Assembly: GCA_028291605.1 (NCBI GenBank)
Contig: JAQGHS010000283.1
Span: 1-44,170, forward strand
Source: Planctomycetaceae bacterium
GTDB lineage: Bacteria; Planctomycetota; Planctomycetia; Planctomycetales; Planctomycetaceae
Direction: 5' to 3'
DNA: 44,170 nucleotides
Shown here: in pieces, positions 15,854 to 23,380 of the stretch
How the letters are laid out: each line of letters begins with the position of its first letter
Position numbering within the stretch: position 1 is the stretch's first letter
Position numbers and translations under genes: made by a program
The notes under the pieces: model-generated
Databases searched by the model: none
What the model was told of the DNA's origin: nothing
What the model saw: the letters and a program-made list of their open reading frames with translations, nothing else

Positions 15854-17791
15854 GTGAAGCATTCCTGCGCCTGCTTTTTCATGCTCCTGTCGACCGTGTT
15901 CCTCTCCGGGTGTGGCCTGAGTTTCCAGGATTTCTCCTCGCCGGACGGCAGCTATTCCGTCAAGATGCCCGGCAAGCCGTCCAAGACAGCGACTCCGGGA
16001 GTTGACGGTGAAGCCTGGGAAGTCGCCACAGGACGTTGGAATTTTGGCGTGGTCAAAGTCAACCTGAAGACAATGAGCGGCACGCTCGATACCGCGCAAC
16101 AAGCCACGGCAGTCGAACTGATGGTGCAAGGGATGGCTTCGGCTTTTAAAGCCACGACCAAATCCTCGACAGCCACCAACCTTAATGGATTTCAGGGCAA
16201 AGAGGCCGAGTTCGCCATCCCGGCCGGTGCCAATCTCGCCACAGGAAAACCAGAACCGGCATCGACTGCCGTATTGCGCTGCTATGTCGTGAATTCGGCG
16301 ATATTCGTCGTCATGGCCCGTTCCAGTAATGCGATCACCAAGGATTCCCCAGAAGTTAAGACCTTCTTTGATTCGTTTAAGCTGAACGCCACCTCGAGTT
16401 CGCCGCCTGGAGGAATGGCCGGAATGCCGGGAGCGGCGCCCTCCGCTGGTACGGCAATGCCCGTTCCAGGAGCGAGTCCCACCGGGATGCCTCCGCCGAA
16501 TCCGAGTGCCATTCCGCCAGGGACTCCCTTTGCCGGGGCCAATCCCGCACCGGTCTCAACACCCATCCCACCACCAGGCACTCCTCTGCCCGGCACAGCC
16601 CTTCCTCCCGGTACTGCCCTTCCTCCCGCAGCCGTACCGCCGGTAAATGGTGGCGCGCCACTCGCTGGTGCCAATCCGATTCCGCCTGCTGGATTGGGCG
16701 CCGCCGCGATCCCCCCGCCGGCAACGCCCCCTGGTACTCCGGCCCCGGGAGCGATTCCCCCCGCCGGAATTCCCAATGGTGGCAATCCCGGCCAGACAGG
16801 GAACGGCACTCCCCAGTTCACTGGCACACCCGTCACAGCAGAAACCAAGCTGATTGTCGGCGACGCGGTCCAGGTCTACTTCAACAACCAGTGGATCGAT
16901 GCAAAAGTGACGCGACTCAGTCCCAATGGCGGCCCAGTGCAAGTTCGCAGCCTGACCAAACCCCCGGTCTGGGAAGTCGTCCCCCGCAACCTCATGCAGA
17001 AGACGGGGAGTTCCGACGCGCCCCAGGTTGCCGCGAACGATTCCCCGCAGACCGATGCGTCAGCCCTGCCCAACTCAAAGGCCGCCGGCGGTTCCGATTC
17101 GAACGACTCGGGCCTGCCCAATTCGAAAGTTGCCGCGAAATCCCGGTCGTCAGCCTTGGCAAAGCCGGCCAGCGATTCGAAGCCTGAAACCGCCAAGAGT
17201 GCGGGTACAGTCAGCCTGGACGGCGCGTCCGTGGACGAGTTGATCAAGATCATCGGTAAGAAAGGTGAGCATCGCAAGATGCAGGCCGTGGAGAAGCTGC
17301 GCGACCATTCCGAGGCGGGCCCCAATTCCGAAGTGGCCAAGAAGATCGTCGACCTGTTGAAGACAGATGAACTCATCGTCCGCGGCGCCATCGCCCAAGC
17401 CCTGGAAAAATGGGCCTCCCCCGAGATCCACGATGCCGTCGTCAAGAACCTGACCGGCGGCACAGCCGAGGTGCGGCAATCGATGATCAGGATCCTGGCC
17501 GCCAGCAATGCCGACGATGCCGCCGAGCGAATCGCTCAAAACCTGACCGACAAAGACGACCGCAAAGTCGCCGTGGAAGCTCTAGTAGGCCTGGGTGAAC
17601 CAGCCCAGGGAGCGGTCATCAAGATGCTCAACCACCGCGACTCCAAGGTCAAAACGGCCGCGTGTGAAATCCTGCAACAAATCGGCTCGGCGGATGCAAT
17701 CACCGCGCTGACCAAAGCCACCAGTGACTGGTCCGGCACAGAACGGCTGGCGGCCCGCAAGGCGCTGAAAACGCTCGAAGCCAAGAAATAG
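15854..17791 (+). CDS. Lipoprotein with Pro-rich linker, SH3-like patch and HEAT-like repeats
   Basis: 645 residues if started at the GTG at 15854, which has AGGA 10 bases upstream and yields a perfect lipoprotein leader ending LSGC (Cys20). Region 1 (about 25-185) is a globular domain starting SPDGSYSVKMPGKP. Region 2 (about 188-320) is a Pro/Gly/Ala/Thr linker of PPGTP-like repeats. Region 3 (about 335-385) reads GDAVQVYFNNQWIDAKVTRL and later WEVVPRNL, a small SH3/Tudor-like barrel. Then comes a Ser-rich stretch with two LPNSK repeats. Region 4 (about 460-645) has HEAT/PBS-lyase-like repeats (LLKTDELIVRGAIAQALEKW, DRKVAVEALVGLGEPAQG, DSKVKTAACEILQQIGS). It is probably a membrane-attached scaffold. 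The frame is open further upstream, but that part precedes the leader. Confidence 0.85.
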   Translation: MKHSCACFFMLLSTVFLSGCGLSFQDFSSPDGSYSVKMPGKPSKTATPGVDGEAWEVATGRWNFGVVKVNLKTMSGTLDTAQQATAVELMVQGMASAFKATTKSSTATNLNGFQGKEAEFAIPAGANLATGKPEPASTAVLRCYVVNSAIFVVMARSSNAITKDSPEVKTFFDSFKLNATSSSPPGGMAGMPGAAPSAGTAMPVPGASPTGMPPPNPSAIPPGTPFAGANPAPVSTPIPPPGTPLPGTALPPGTALPPAAVPPVNGGAPLAGANPIPPAGLGAAAIPPPATPPGTPAPGAIPPAGIPNGGNPGQTGNGTPQFTGTPVTAETKLIVGDAVQVYFNNQWIDAKVTRLSPNGGPVQVRSLTKPPVWEVVPRNLMQKTGSSDAPQVAANDSPQTDASALPNSKAAGGSDSNDSGLPNSKVAAKSRSSALAKPASDSKPETAKSAGTVSLDGASVDELIKIIGKKGEHRKMQAVEKLRDHSEAGPNSEVAKKIVDLLKTDELIVRGAIAQALEKWASPEIHDAVVKNLTGGTAEVRQSMIRILAASNADDAAERIAQNLTDKDDRKVAVEALVGLGEPAQGAVIKMLNHRDSKVKTAACEILQQIGSADAITALTKATSDWSGTERLAARKALKTLEAKK

Positions 17792-17838
17792 ATGGCCATC
17801 GAAAATACCCCAACGGGCTATGAAAGATGCGACTTCTT

Positions 17839-17982
17839 AGGCGAGCGTCCGGCGTAAGCCGGATGGTTGTCTTGCATGTCATGACGGCCGGGGACGTTGA
17901 TTTGCGCAACCCGCTGGACAAATATCGTCAAGGGTTTAGGAAACTCGCAAACTACCATCCCGCTCACGCGGGACGCTCGCCT
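17839..17982. repeat. REP-like inverted pair, GGCGAGCG family
   Basis: Copy 1 at 17839-17872 (plus): AGGCGAGCG, stem TCCGGC-GTAA-GCCGGA, TGGTTGT. Copy 2 at 17945-17982 (minus): AGGCGAGCG, stem TCCCGC-GTGA-GCGGGA, TGGTAGTTTGCGA. Stem bases differ but stay paired. Further copies are at 21883-21921 and, lacking part of the stem, at 23132-23160. Confidence 0.88.
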
Positions 17983-18020
17983 GGGAAAATCTGGCACTGG
18001 TCGGATAAACTACTCGAACA

Positions 18021-18641
18021 ATGCCACTACCAATCGATCTCTGGCTCATTCACCCCGAAGAACGCATGTGCGACGCCTTCCGGTCGCGTTTTGAAGGCCT
18101 GCCCCGCGTCACGGTCATTCAAAGCCGCTTCGAAGACCTCCCGCCGCACGATTGTTTCGTCACGGCGGCGAATGCCTTCGGCATCATGAACGCCGGCATT
18201 GATGCCGCGGTGATCCACTTCCATGGCGAAGACCTGATGCGGCGCATTCAGTACCGTATCATGGATACGTATCTCGGCGAACAGCCCATCGGTACCTCGT
18301 TCATCGAGCCCACCGGGAATCCTCAATATCCGTTTGTCGCACATTCCCCGACCATGCGTGTCCCGGGCTCGATCTCGGGAACCGACAAGGTCTATGCCGC
18401 CACGTGGGCCTCACTGCTAGCCGTGTATCAGCACAATGTCAGCAGCGAGGACAAGATCGACTCGGTGGTCTTTCCCGCAATGGGTGCCGGCTTCGGAGGC
18501 GTTCCGTATCTGGAAGTGGCTCGGCAGATGGCTGTTGCTTATCGACACTATCTGGATCCACCGCATCGAATGGATTGGGATATGGTGATCGGTCGGCAAA
18601 AAGCCATTTGTTATGACGGCAAGCAACAAGTCGTGAATTGA
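18021..18641 (+). CDS. Macro domain protein (ADP-ribose binding)
   Basis: 206 residues, a single macro (Appr-1''-p-processing) domain. Visible signatures: CFVTAANAFGIMNAGID (N51 and the glycine/acid after it line the ADP-ribose pocket), GTSFIEPTG, and the phosphate-binding loop VVFPAMGAGFGGVP (about 153-166). In known members this domain binds or removes ADP-ribose from proteins, nucleic acids or small molecules. It has no export signal, so it is cytoplasmic. The next gene begins 18 bases downstream on the same strand and may be its partner. The start lacks a strong ribosome binding site. Confidence 0.85.
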   Translation: MPLPIDLWLIHPEERMCDAFRSRFEGLPRVTVIQSRFEDLPPHDCFVTAANAFGIMNAGIDAAVIHFHGEDLMRRIQYRIMDTYLGEQPIGTSFIEPTGNPQYPFVAHSPTMRVPGSISGTDKVYAATWASLLAVYQHNVSSEDKIDSVVFPAMGAGFGGVPYLEVARQMAVAYRHYLDPPHRMDWDMVIGRQKAICYDGKQQVVN

Positions 18642-18659
18642 CGGACTTGGCTCGAGGGG

Positions 18660-19520
18660 GTGGCATATGCTGACCTCAAGCATGACCTTGATGGCAACCT
18701 TCGAATTCTATGGCACTTGCACAACATTAAGGACAGACATCAGCCCTGCCCCGACTGCAAACACATTACCGAGGAGCATCCTGTGTTTCGCAAATTGATG
18801 AGCCTGCTCTTGCGCGCTGATCTGCAGCCTAGCATCGCCTGGTCCGAAATCGATTCCATGGAGATTGTTGCGAGGCAATTCGTGGAACTGCCGGCGCCGG
18901 GATCGCGCACTCGAACGCAGGAACAAGTGCTGTGCACTTCCGGGGAGATGTTTGTCCTCTTCAGTAAGTGTCACGATTCCGGAGGCCTCTCGCGAATTCG
19001 ATTTTCTCGAAACCTCGATGGTCACCGGATGAAGCTCACGGAGTGGATGCCCCTGCCAACCCCGATCTATCGACTTCGCCTGTGGCCGATTGATGGCGCA
19101 TCAACCATGTTCGATAACACGTCACCAACCTGGTTTGGATTGTGGCGAAACGAACCGCCGTTCAGCCCAGGTTCCGACATTTGTTTTATCGATAGCACTG
19201 ATCGCCAATTGTTGAGCGATCTGAGATCCAAACTGTTGGACGGCAATGTTCCCGATTCACTGCGTGTGGAAGAGGAAAGGCAAGAGCGATTCAAGAGTCT
19301 CTCAGAGAAGGAACAGAGGGCAGAATTTGCCGCTCAGTTGTTACAGGCCCGAGCAGCAGCCCATCGCCAGATCGAACTGGCGCTTCCGAATATGGGCCCC
19401 GTGCCCGAAGAGTTGAAGCCCGCGTTTGAGAAACTCAATACGAGAATCCGGGACATCGAGCGAGCTGCGTCGAAAGATTCTGTCGATGGAATTGGTCCGG
19501 AAAAATCACCAGATTCTTAA
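18660..19520 (+). CDS. Uncharacterised protein with CPDC motif and coiled-coil tail
   Basis: 286 residues if started at the GTG at 18660, directly after a GAGGGG stretch; the spacing is short, so the start is uncertain. Near the N-terminus is HQPCPDCKHITEEHPVF, a CxxC followed by histidines that may bind a metal. The middle part is mixed and beta-rich (LPTPIYRLRLWPIDG, GSDICFIDSTDRQL). The C-terminal 80 residues are charged and helical (EEERQERFKSLSEKEQRAEF...). I do not recognise a family. The 18-base gap to the macro-domain gene suggests co-transcription and a shared task, which is inference. Confidence 0.6.
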   Translation: MAYADLKHDLDGNLRILWHLHNIKDRHQPCPDCKHITEEHPVFRKLMSLLLRADLQPSIAWSEIDSMEIVARQFVELPAPGSRTRTQEQVLCTSGEMFVLFSKCHDSGGLSRIRFSRNLDGHRMKLTEWMPLPTPIYRLRLWPIDGASTMFDNTSPTWFGLWRNEPPFSPGSDICFIDSTDRQLLSDLRSKLLDGNVPDSLRVEEERQERFKSLSEKEQRAEFAAQLLQARAAAHRQIELALPNMGPVPEELKPAFEKLNTRIRDIERAASKDSVDGIGPEKSPDS

Positions 19521-19532
19521 TCGATTGGGGCG

Positions 19533-19847
19533 TCACGCCCCCCGAATAAACAACCACGCCAGTCCTCCGACGGTGACCGCACAACCGTAGACGATCCCAA
19601 ATCGCCACACCCAGGGATGATCCACCCAATTCATCGACCAATTGATTCCCCACTTCAAGATCTGACGTTCAAATAAACCAAGCTGCGGATCGTCCAATTT
19701 GTCGGTCACGAATTTTGACGCATAAAAATGGCGCAGCAATCTGACAATTTGACGGTGAAAAAATATCGACATGATCAAGTTGGAGACGCCGATCACCAAC
19801 ACAATCCACGGTCCCCATTGCTGAAGAAAACTGAGGAATTGCGGCAT
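19533..19847 (-). CDS. Small membrane protein, unknown function
   Basis: 104 residues from the ATG at 19847; a longer frame to 19916 adds an unlikely Pro/Ser-rich start. Two hydrophobic segments (WGPWIVLVIGVSNLIMSIFF and FGIVYGCAVTVGGLAWLFI) flank a polar region with a run of aromatic and basic residues. No family recognised. The gene is convergent with the preceding plus-strand gene with only 12 bases between the stops. No clear ribosome binding site, so the call is moderate. Confidence 0.55.
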   Translation of the reverse strand: MPQFLSFLQQWGPWIVLVIGVSNLIMSIFFHRQIVRLLRHFYASKFVTDKLDDPQLGLFERQILKWGINWSMNWVDHPWVWRFGIVYGCAVTVGGLAWLFIRGA

Positions 19848-19910
19848 TGGGACAGAACTCTGAAACGGAGCGATAGAGAATCGATTAGGGGCGGGCGAGG
19901 GGGTGATTTG

Positions 19911-20012
19911 AACCACGAATCATACGAATGACACGAATCCTAAAGACGGACGGCTGTCCCTTTGCATGCAGTTTTCAGGATTTCGATTCGTGTCATTTGT
20001 GTGATTCGTGGT
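19911..20012. repeat. Long hairpin, three-unit arms (CACGAAT type), copy 3
   Basis: Arms 19911-19938 and 19986-20012 with a spacer of about 47 bases. The left arm reads CACGAATCA / TACGAATGA / CACGAAT. It lies between the small membrane protein and the DUF1501 gene, both on the minus strand. Confidence 0.85.
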
Positions 20013-20051
20013 CCACACTCTTTTGATCAACGGAATGTTTTGTAAGCCGTT

Positions 20052-21479
20052 CTAGACTAATTCCGGCAACGGTCGATGGTCACCAACCAGATATTGGGGC
20101 CGTCCTGCCAAATCATTGAATTGCGTCGTGCCGACGTCAATTCCCAACTGGTGATAAAGCGTCGCGAACACGTCGCGGAAATGAACCGGACGGCTGAGCG
20201 GCACTTCTCCCCAGCGGGTGCTCGAACCGATGACCTGGCCGTGGCGCATGCCGCCACCAGCCAGTAACGCGCCGGCCACATTGGGCCAGTGGTCTCGGCC
20301 GGCATTGCGATTGACCTTCGGGGTGCGGCCGAACTCGCCCCAGGCGACTACGGCCACGTCGTCCAGCAGCCCGCGTTCTTCCAGGTCTTCGATCAGTGCC
20401 GACAGGCCAAGATCCAACAGCGGCAGCGTCCCGCGGGCTTCATTGAAGACATCCTTGTGCCAGTCCCAGTTGTACGCTCCCTGCAGCATTCGCCCGAACG
20501 GCCAGCGAGTAAACGCCAGCGTCACGCACCGCGCCCCCGCTTCAATCACCCGCCGCGCCAGCAAGAACTGGTCCAGTAAAGTCTTGCCATCACGCTCAAG
20601 GGGGTAGTCCACATCCAGCCCATAACGCCGGCGAGTCCGGCTGTTTTCGCGGCTGAGGTCCAAGGCTTCGGCCAGGCGCGGTGATGTGAGGACCTCAAAC
20701 GCCTGACGGTGGAATTCTTCGATGCCGTCGGTCAGGCCCTCCTGATCCACCTGGCGACGGAAGCGATCAAAGCTCGCCAGCAACGCCCGCCGGTCCGACA
20801 GCCGATCCAAGCTGACTCCATTGAGCATGATGTTCCGACGATCGACCGCCTGCACTTCAAATCCCGCATGGGCGGCCCCCAGGTAGCCCGGCTGGGTCGG
20901 CGGCGTCCGCAGGATGAAACGAGCGTCAGGACCGAGGGGCGTCAAATCCACGCACGGCGGAACACCCAGCACGCGCGGCCCGAATTGCCGCGACAGCACC
21001 GACCCCATCGACGGCCAATCTCCGGGCGGATAACCGGGCACTATAGCCGAGGACGCCATCGGCGGATGCGACTCCCAACCGGTCGAACACCAATGTGTGT
21101 TGTGATCGTCGCGAGCCCCCATCAGCGAACGGATCAGGGTCAGCTTGTCAGCCATACCAGCCAGACGCGGCAATAGCTCGCAGATCTCGGTGCCCGGCAC
21201 ATTGGTTGCAATCGGCCGGAACTCACCGCGGATTTCCGACGGTGCTTCAGGCTTCAGATCATACATGTCCAAGTGAGACGGCCCGCCCGGCAGCAGCACC
21301 ATGATGATGCCTTTGGCCGCACCGGACGCATTCCCAGTTCGGCGAATGCCACTTTGCGCTTCCGACCGCAAGATCTCCGGCAGTGCGAGCCCCCCCAGCG
21401 CCAGTCCGCCAATTTGCAGACAATTGCGGCGCGAGAGACCATCACACGCAGTCGATTTCGGTCCACCGATATTCAGCAT
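20052..21479 (-). CDS. DUF1501 protein with Tat-type leader
   Basis: 475 residues. The leader contains SRRNCLQIGGLALGGLALP, a twin-arginine-like signal. The body has the DUF1501 hallmarks: MVLLPGGPSHLDMYDLKPEAP near the N-terminus, ARDDHNTHWCSTG, and WGEFGRTPKVNRNAGRDHWP towards the C-terminus. The fold is related to the alkaline phosphatase/sulfatase superfamily and the family is very abundant in planctomycetes, usually beside DUF1549/DUF1553 proteins; this copy has no such neighbour. Function unknown, presumably extracytoplasmic. It is the first of three minus-strand genes (20052-22974), each separated by gaps of 91-180 bases. Confidence 0.92.
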   Translation of the reverse strand: MLNIGGPKSTACDGLSRRNCLQIGGLALGGLALPEILRSEAQSGIRRTGNASGAAKGIIMVLLPGGPSHLDMYDLKPEAPSEIRGEFRPIATNVPGTEICELLPRLAGMADKLTLIRSLMGARDDHNTHWCSTGWESHPPMASSAIVPGYPPGDWPSMGSVLSRQFGPRVLGVPPCVDLTPLGPDARFILRTPPTQPGYLGAAHAGFEVQAVDRRNIMLNGVSLDRLSDRRALLASFDRFRRQVDQEGLTDGIEEFHRQAFEVLTSPRLAEALDLSRENSRTRRRYGLDVDYPLERDGKTLLDQFLLARRVIEAGARCVTLAFTRWPFGRMLQGAYNWDWHKDVFNEARGTLPLLDLGLSALIEDLEERGLLDDVAVVAWGEFGRTPKVNRNAGRDHWPNVAGALLAGGGMRHGQVIGSSTRWGEVPLSRPVHFRDVFATLYHQLGIDVGTTQFNDLAGRPQYLVGDHRPLPELV

Positions 21480-21570
21480 GTTCCAAATCTCGAGCGGCCA
21501 TGTTTACATCAACAACTATTGATATATCTGATTTGGGGGACAACTGCAAATATTTTTGGCTTCGAAAGAG

Positions 21571-21861
21571 TTACGTCATTGCAATCCGGGCCTGCAGTTC
21601 TGCTAACGAAATCCCGGTCACCAGGAACTTCTTCTGGCTGGACGTTTCGCCTGACACCAACGAAATCTGTGAGCGTTTCAGGTCGAGTCCTTCGGCCAGC
21701 ACTTCAATAATAGCGGCGTTGGCCTTCCCCTTTTCCGGGGCTTGGGTCACCGAAACTTTCAGTTGCCCGGCGTGCTCACCGGTGAGTGCGTTCTTCTTCG
21801 CCCCCGGCTGAGCTCGAACGGGCAGGATGATCCCGGAATCTCGCTGTTCAAGGGCAATCAA
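21571..21861 (-). CDS. DUF167 / UPF0235 (YggU-like) protein
   Basis: 96 residues matching the small DUF167 fold: VRAQPGAKKNALTG, LKVSVTQAPEKGKANAAIIEVLAEGL and SLVSGETSSQKKFLV. The PxxGKAN stretch is the family hallmark. The apparent start is a TTG at 21861 with AAGGA 11 bases upstream; no in-frame ATG lies before the conserved region. The function of the family is unknown; it is a cytoplasmic, nearly universal small protein. The TTG start suggests modest expression. Confidence 0.88.
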   Translation of the reverse strand: MIALEQRDSGIILPVRAQPGAKKNALTGEHAGQLKVSVTQAPEKGKANAAIIEVLAEGLDLKRSQISLVSGETSSQKKFLVTGISLAELQARIAMT

Positions 21862-21882
21862 CGTCCGGTCATTCCTTATTTA

Positions 21883-21921
21883 AGGCGAGCGTTGGGCGTA
21901 TGCCCAATGATTGTTTGCGAC
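21883..21921 (+). repeat. REP-like element, GGCGAGCG family, single copy
   Basis: AGGCGAGCG, stem TTGGGC-GTAT-GCCCAA (21892-21907), then TGATTGTTTGCGA. Compared with the 17839 and 17945 copies the stem bases are different yet still fully paired. It lies upstream of the DUF167 gene. Confidence 0.85.
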
Positions 21922-21950
21922 GTGGAAATGTTCGCGTGCATCCCATTAGT

Positions 21951-22008
21951 CCTATAAGGACCATCGGTCCCATCTGTCCCATCAAAAGCGATGGGACAGA
22001 TGGGGCCA
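21951..22008. repeat. Hairpin with 9-base units (GATGGGACA type)
   Basis: A 16-bp stem at 21969-22006 (CCCATCTGTCCCATC / GATGGGACAGATGGG) with a 6-base loop. The arm consists of GATGGGACA and GATGGGGCC-like units, a 9-base period. A small palindrome GTCCT-ATA-AGGAC precedes it. It could act as an attenuator or terminator after the 22042 gene, but no T-run follows. Confidence 0.75.
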
Positions 22009-22041
22009 ATTAACAGCAATGACTCCGCCGAACTCAGGACA

Positions 22042-22974
22042 TCATTTCGCCGCGGCAACCTTCACGCCGCTGAGCGGGTGCTGAGTCACCGCTTCCCAGG
22101 CCAATTCCTGCAGCAGCAAATTCAACTTGTCGTCCCATTCCGGCTTCTTGGCGGCGGCCAAGGCCTGCGGCATTGGCAGGCCGACTGGCGAACGCTGATA
22201 GATCACCGCAAAATGGCAGTACGAAACCAACAGTTGCAGTGGTGCGGTGGCATGACCGATGGGGTCTGTGAACAGGTCTTCCTGCTGCTTCAGTCCGGGT
22301 ACTTGCCCGGCAATAATCTTTTCTCGCAGGGCAATAATCGCCTGGCCCGCCGGCACCACGAACAACACCTGCTTGCCAAATTTCTTGTTCAGCTCGACGA
22401 CATGCTCGTCCATCGACTTGAAGTAGGGTGCGTGCAGCTTGCGCAGGTCGTCGGCCGTCGGGGCGTTGTGATCGACCTTGGCCGGGCGCTGTTTGAAGGT
22501 CGTGTCATAGATGTCGAAGGGCAGCCAGAATTCTTCAATCGTCACGCGAATGTTCGGGTTGCCTTCCAGGGCGAGCGTGGCGAATTTCTCAATGCCGTCA
22601 TCGGGCAGATGGATCGGCGCGAGCGTCAGGACATCCGCCTTACCGCTTTTGAGAACTTCTTTCGACTTGAATTTGTCGTCCGCCACATCCCAGTGCTGAA
22701 TGACACGCGAACCGCCGATCGAGGACAGGCCGACCAGCACATGGTCCTTGATGCCGGCAGCTTTCGCCATCTGCGCCAGTTGGCCCGGCACAAACACGTG
22801 AAAACTATGCCCCGCCGAATACACCCGCAAGCCCTTCTCAATGGGTTTCGTCGCGGCCGCGTCCTCGGCAACTGCCACCGTGGGCGGGCTGGCCAGGAAC
22901 GGGATTCCCGTCGTCAGGCAAATCGCCAGAGCGGCCGCCGTTAAAGTTCGGCACCATCGAGTTCGTAGAGACAT
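22042..22974 (-). CDS. Exported SGNH-hydrolase-like protein
   Basis: 310 residues with a signal peptide (TAAALAICLTTGIPFLASPPTVAVA, cleavage near residue 37). The mature part starts with VYSAGHSFH (S57), matching block I of SGNH hydrolases of the DUF4886 sort (GNSFT in typical members), followed by GLSSIGGSRVIQHWD. Near the C-terminus DPIGH (D237, H241) fits block V, which supplies the catalytic Asp and His. The serine, aspartate and histidine are thus all present. Possible esterase or deacetylase; substrate unknown. AAGGA about 13 bases upstream supports the ATG. Confidence 0.72.
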   Translation of the reverse strand: MSLRTRWCRTLTAAALAICLTTGIPFLASPPTVAVAEDAAATKPIEKGLRVYSAGHSFHVFVPGQLAQMAKAAGIKDHVLVGLSSIGGSRVIQHWDVADDKFKSKEVLKSGKADVLTLAPIHLPDDGIEKFATLALEGNPNIRVTIEEFWLPFDIYDTTFKQRPAKVDHNAPTADDLRKLHAPYFKSMDEHVVELNKKFGKQVLFVVPAGQAIIALREKIIAGQVPGLKQQEDLFTDPIGHATAPLQLLVSYCHFAVIYQRSPVGLPMPQALAAAKKPEWDDKLNLLLQELAWEAVTQHPLSGVKVAAAK

Positions 22975-23131
22975 GTTGAAAATCCTTGAAGCAGGACAAA
23001 GTGAGTCGAAGTCTCACGGTGAGCGCCGGCCGATCAAGCGAGACTCGCTGAGTGCGGCCATGATACTGTGGCGAGGAGTTGTAAATCCATCGTCGTGCTG
23101 ATGTCATCACTTTTGATTCGCGTCTCTTCGT

Positions 23132-23160
23132 AGGCGAGCGTCCGGATGGTTGTCAGCGAC
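23132..23160 (+). repeat. REP-like element, GGCGAGCG family, stem deleted
   Basis: AGGCGAGCGTCCGG directly joined to ATGGTTGTCAGCGA. Compared with 17839 it lacks 10 bases covering the loop and one side of the stem, as expected from deletion between the two CCGG halves. It lies in the 406-base gap between divergent genes; nothing else in that gap was recognised. Confidence 0.75.
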
Positions 23161-23380
23161 TTACAAGAAACGCGACAGCGTCCATACCCACGGACAATCA
23201 GGCGAGCCGGGCCGAATTAAAGAATGTGGGTAGCCCCCGGAATCAATTCGCATCCCCTTTCCAACCCGCATCACAAACTGATCAGCTATTTGTCAGGTGC
23301 TTCGCCGACTACAATTACCAGACGCCGTTGGCGACGTATTATCTGCCATTCCACCGAGTTTTTCGGAATCACATTGAACG

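Noticed and set aside
18021-19520. DarTG toxin-antitoxin system
   Set aside because: The macro protein would fit the antitoxin, but the neighbour shows none of the DarT signatures and the gene order and sizes do not match.
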